Assembly: GCA_023079485.1 (NCBI GenBank)
Contig: CM041091.1
Coordinates: 32,634,146 to 32,698,145 of the forward strand
From: Archilochus colubris
Lineage: Eukaryota > Chordata > Aves > Apodiformes > Trochilidae
Direction: 5' to 3'
DNA: 64,000 nt
This document shows positions 60,601 to 64,000 of the stretch, in pieces. Position 1 is the first letter of the stretch; the number at the start of each line of letters is the position of its first letter. Below the pieces are notes generated by a model. It saw nothing but the letters and a program-made list of their open reading frames with translations, did not search any database and had not been told where the DNA came from. A program made the position numbers and the translations under genes.

Positions 60601-63600
60601 ATCTCATCGCTGCCCTTTCCTTTTTTTTTTCCTCAAGCTCTGCTTTCTATTCCCTGCTACTGATTTCCCTTCAGGGCACTCAGATGTGCAGGCATTGACC
60701 ATTCCAGTTTGGCATCCAGCCCCTTAAAGCACCCAGAGCACAGCCTGGTGATGGCTGAAGGTGAACAGACAACCAGAGACCCACTTGGACACATTCTTCC
60801 TTCTGATAAATCATTCCACTGCAATATTATTCAGAAACAATTGCAATAAAAAGAAAAATTTACATCACTGGCCACAACCTCCCTGCCTGGGGCTAAACGT
60901 GAGTAAGGTTTCCTACTCAGAGTGAGGCTGGAAATAGGATTTAGTGATGCTGAGTTACCTCTGAGAAAGCAGAGAGTCAAGAAATATGTTGAACTTCTGG
61001 CCAGACAAAGCTAAAATTGCACTTTGTCTCCCCCAATCTGTCTATGCTGCTTCTTTCTATACTCACAACTGCTGCTGTCCAGATAAAGGGATACAGATGG
61101 ATGCTTGCTGATCTTCAAATAGTACAGATGGGAAAAATGACAGAAAGATACAGAATTACCTGAAAAAGCCACAGACACTGACAGGTCAGATGCCCTGGCA
61201 GAGTTTTGCTCACAACTACAGGACTACCACACACTCAGACATCCTGACTCCCAACTAGAAAAACTACAACATTAAAAAAAAATAAATTAAAATATCCTGT
61301 TTTCTTCTAGGAACAAATAATGGGAAGAATAGGTATTTCACCTGAGAAATCTTACCATGAGCAAAGGGCAAAAGCTGATGTAGGTATTCCAGTACTCAGC
61401 TTTGGGATACTCTAATCCGAGGCTCAAACCTTTCACCATCCCCTTTCTGTATGAGGAGAGGCACCAGCCCAGACAAGTGGAAAACATAAAACCTACACAG
61501 GCTTGTGCTGCAGGGTCATGAAACTCCAGGTAACTGCAAGATCACGAAAGCTGATGAAACGTTGGGTTCTTTTCCATATATTGAATTGAAATTAATTTCA
61601 TCTGCAACTAATCACAGCAAAGCTCAAGTGTCTCCACTTTTAAGTGTAATGACTAGCATTTAGCCTAATTACTTTGCTTAAATTGCTGATTTCTTCCAAC
61701 TCCCCCCTCATGCAGAACCTGGTTTTCAGCATAAAAATAATTAAAAAGTCAACACTTTATGACAGCTCTACAGGTGCCACTACCACCTCTTATATTTGGC
61801 CTAGCACGCTGTTAAAGGGGAATTTACAGGGTTTTCCCTCCAGCTAACACAAATAAAGGACATTTCCCTCCCACACATAGATCATTGTTAAACTCAGGGC
61901 TTTAAGCAGATGAAGGCAAGGAGGAGAGCTGAGGAGGAAAGCCAAGATGCAGTCATTCAAAGGGGCCTGCAGAAGGCAAATGCTTAATTAAAAACTTGAT
62001 CTGGAACATAAACTATGAACTCCTCACGCCCAAAGCATTCCTAGAGGAAAACCACAGAGACCTCACACTGTGGGGAAGGCTCAGCCAGGTCTGTCTGAGG
62101 ATATCAGCACACAGGCTTGGATGGAGAAGGAGCAGAAAAGCCACTGGACCCCCTCAATGACAGAGCAGTCCCCAGGCAGGCACAAACATGGCCCAAAAGG
62201 AATTCCTGCTTGACAAGGGAGGGATATTTTAGCAGTTTCTCATACATACAAACCAGAACACCCATAAAGGCAGGATGGAGCAGAGGCTGAGGAGCTGCAG
62301 AGCTCATCACACCCCACAGCACAACACTCACTGGGTTCCTGAGCCAGACAGGGGTTTAATTGTAGGTTTTGTTCATTTTCTGCCCTAACAATGATGCCAA
62401 GGACTCCATCAGTACATCAGCTGCAGGGAAACTAATGGATTTCCATCTCCTCCTCCTGTTTCTTTTAGGGCCAGTCCTGCTCTCCTCATACACCCAAAGC
62501 CCCCCAGCATTTCAAAAGGGCTCAAACACGATCCCAGTCAGGGTCACCTACACCTTGCAGAGCCACACATTATAGTTATTACAATAATACCCAAAAGCCA
62601 GGCTCATTTTTGGAATAACCTACAATTTTGTGCTAACCTTCTCAGCACAGAAATTACTCTTTTTCCAAAGTCAGGTCACAAAAATAAATAAACAGATAAA
62701 TAAATGATAGGAAGCATCCATTCCTTACCTGTTCCATGTAGCCACAGAGAATCCATCTGCATTATTGTTGCTCTCATTAAATACCTGGCTCCTTGTAAAT
62801 ATTATGTCTCTAATCCACACATTCTCCCTCCACGTTGTGCTTCAGGGGTCTAATTTAAGGAATAATTGGTATGCACTGTGGCAAAGAAATAGTGGCTGAG
62901 TGTTTGACAACATCCCAGAAGTTATCCTGTGACAGAGCAACCACGGCTGTCCTCCTGGGTGAAAAATTCCTGTTAGCATCTCCCCAAAACCTCACATCTA
63001 AGGTACCTCAGTGCTTTCTACACCTGGGTCCAAAGAAGGGTGGGATTTGGTCACTGGGGTGGCAAAAGTCCTTCCAAATCTCCTTGCTGTGGGGGGGCTG
63101 GGGGGAGGACCTGGAGAAGCAGAACCCAAACCCCAAGAGCTGAGCAGGTTGCTTTAATCACATAAAACCCCCATCTGGTGGGAGGGATGGGGAGCAGCCT
63201 AGGAGTAAAACAGGGCAGTTACTTTCAGCAGAGCCACTTGGTGTTCATCAGCTTAAAGTTCAAGTGAAATTACTGCCAGATAAGGTTGGAGGAGCAAATC
63301 ATTAATAATTCAAATCTACTACTGATGTAGTCAACTAACTTGAGGTTTATTTCCATTTTCCAGTAAAGTCCCAGGACAGATGGGTCTCCCTACCAGGATG
63401 CTCTGAGGAGCATCAGAAGAGATGCAGGGCATGTAAGGAGGTTTGGCCCTCACTGGGGCCACGGATGGTCGTGACATTTTTCATCCTTTCACCTAACACT
63501 TCTCTTGATCCTCTGGCAAAGGAACAAAAAAAGAACAATGGGAACACACGAGAAGCAGGAACAAGAGCTGGCCCAGCAATACCTGGGCATGACACAAAGT

Positions 63601-64000
63601 GCATCGTGGAATTACATACCCTTAGCACAAGAATAATTCTCATTTTTAAGAGCTAAGTGGGCTGTGCAGAGGAAATAAAAGATATTTCAGGGCTTTGTCC
63701 TTCTTAGGACAAAATGGTAATTCCTACTGCAGCAGGAAAATAAATATAAAAATTACTAAAATCCCTATCACATTTCGTTACTCTCTGTTGTATCCAAACC
63801 CCAGGAGACAGGCTCAGGATGCTGTTCTCAAGCTCTGCAGAACAACCAAACCTACAAAAAGGTGATTTTATTAAAGGATTGTGGAAGGGAGACTGCTGGG
63901 GGCAAGGAGTCCCCCTAGTCTGAAAAATCCCTAATTTCTACAGCAGGTGTAATCATTTTAGTTTGAAGAGCTCCTCATCAGCAGTTCCACCCTCCTCCTC
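60601..64000. other. Unique sequence, no gene recognised
   Basis: No CpG island or transposon recognised. Short homopolymers at about 60620-60630 and 61274-61282. Open frames stay below 95 codons. If the transcript proposed at 57.7 kb is real, this would be intron. Confidence 0.35.

Overview
The window reads as non-coding DNA from a bird nuclear genome. The main evidence is seven fragments of the chicken-repeat LINE family CR1. They carry its typical 3' end (runs like GGTCCCTTCCAACCCAA followed by ATTCTGTGATT) and, in two copies, a recognisable remnant of the end of its ORF2 (residues such as GRFRLDIRK and NGLPREVV). No SINE-rich mammalian pattern, bacterial operon structure, rRNA, tRNA or CRISPR array was seen. 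Four of the CR1 copies (about 19.1, 28.9, 39.1 and 44.3 kb) share the same variant phrases and look like one subfamily. The copy at 55.7 kb differs and keeps the longest clean ORF2 tail.

I found no convincing protein-coding gene. The longest open frames (175-189 codons) show no family I recognise, are close to what chance gives in 64 kb of six-frame sequence, and several run through simple repeats.

Layout: 0-9 kb is mostly unique sequence with two long purine tracts (1.1 and 3.0 kb), a pyrimidine tract (5.0 kb) and a G/T-only tract inside a CpG-containing patch (8.7 kb). At 10.4 and 11.2 kb there is a direct duplication of about 145 bp. 19-30 kb holds three CR1 copies, an AT/CA microsatellite and a six-unit 21-bp minisatellite (21.5 kb). 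30-44 kb is AT-rich with several stretches that look like conserved non-coding regulatory DNA (homeodomain, POU and SOX-like words), two CR1 copies and a small CpG-dense, exon-like patch at 38.8 kb. 44-56 kb is mostly unremarkable apart from CR1 at 53.1 and 55.7 kb. 57.0-57.9 kb is the most structured part: an old tandem array with a unit of about 63 bp grades into a CpG island with a GC box, followed by a good splice donor, so it may be the promoter and first exon of a plus-strand transcript. 58-64 kb shows nothing definite and could be the first intron of that transcript.

The overall picture (no exons recognised, sparse old repeats, AT-rich islands of possible regulatory DNA, one CpG island) fits a gene-poor intergenic region or a large intron. 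Which gene it belongs to cannot be told from the sequence alone.
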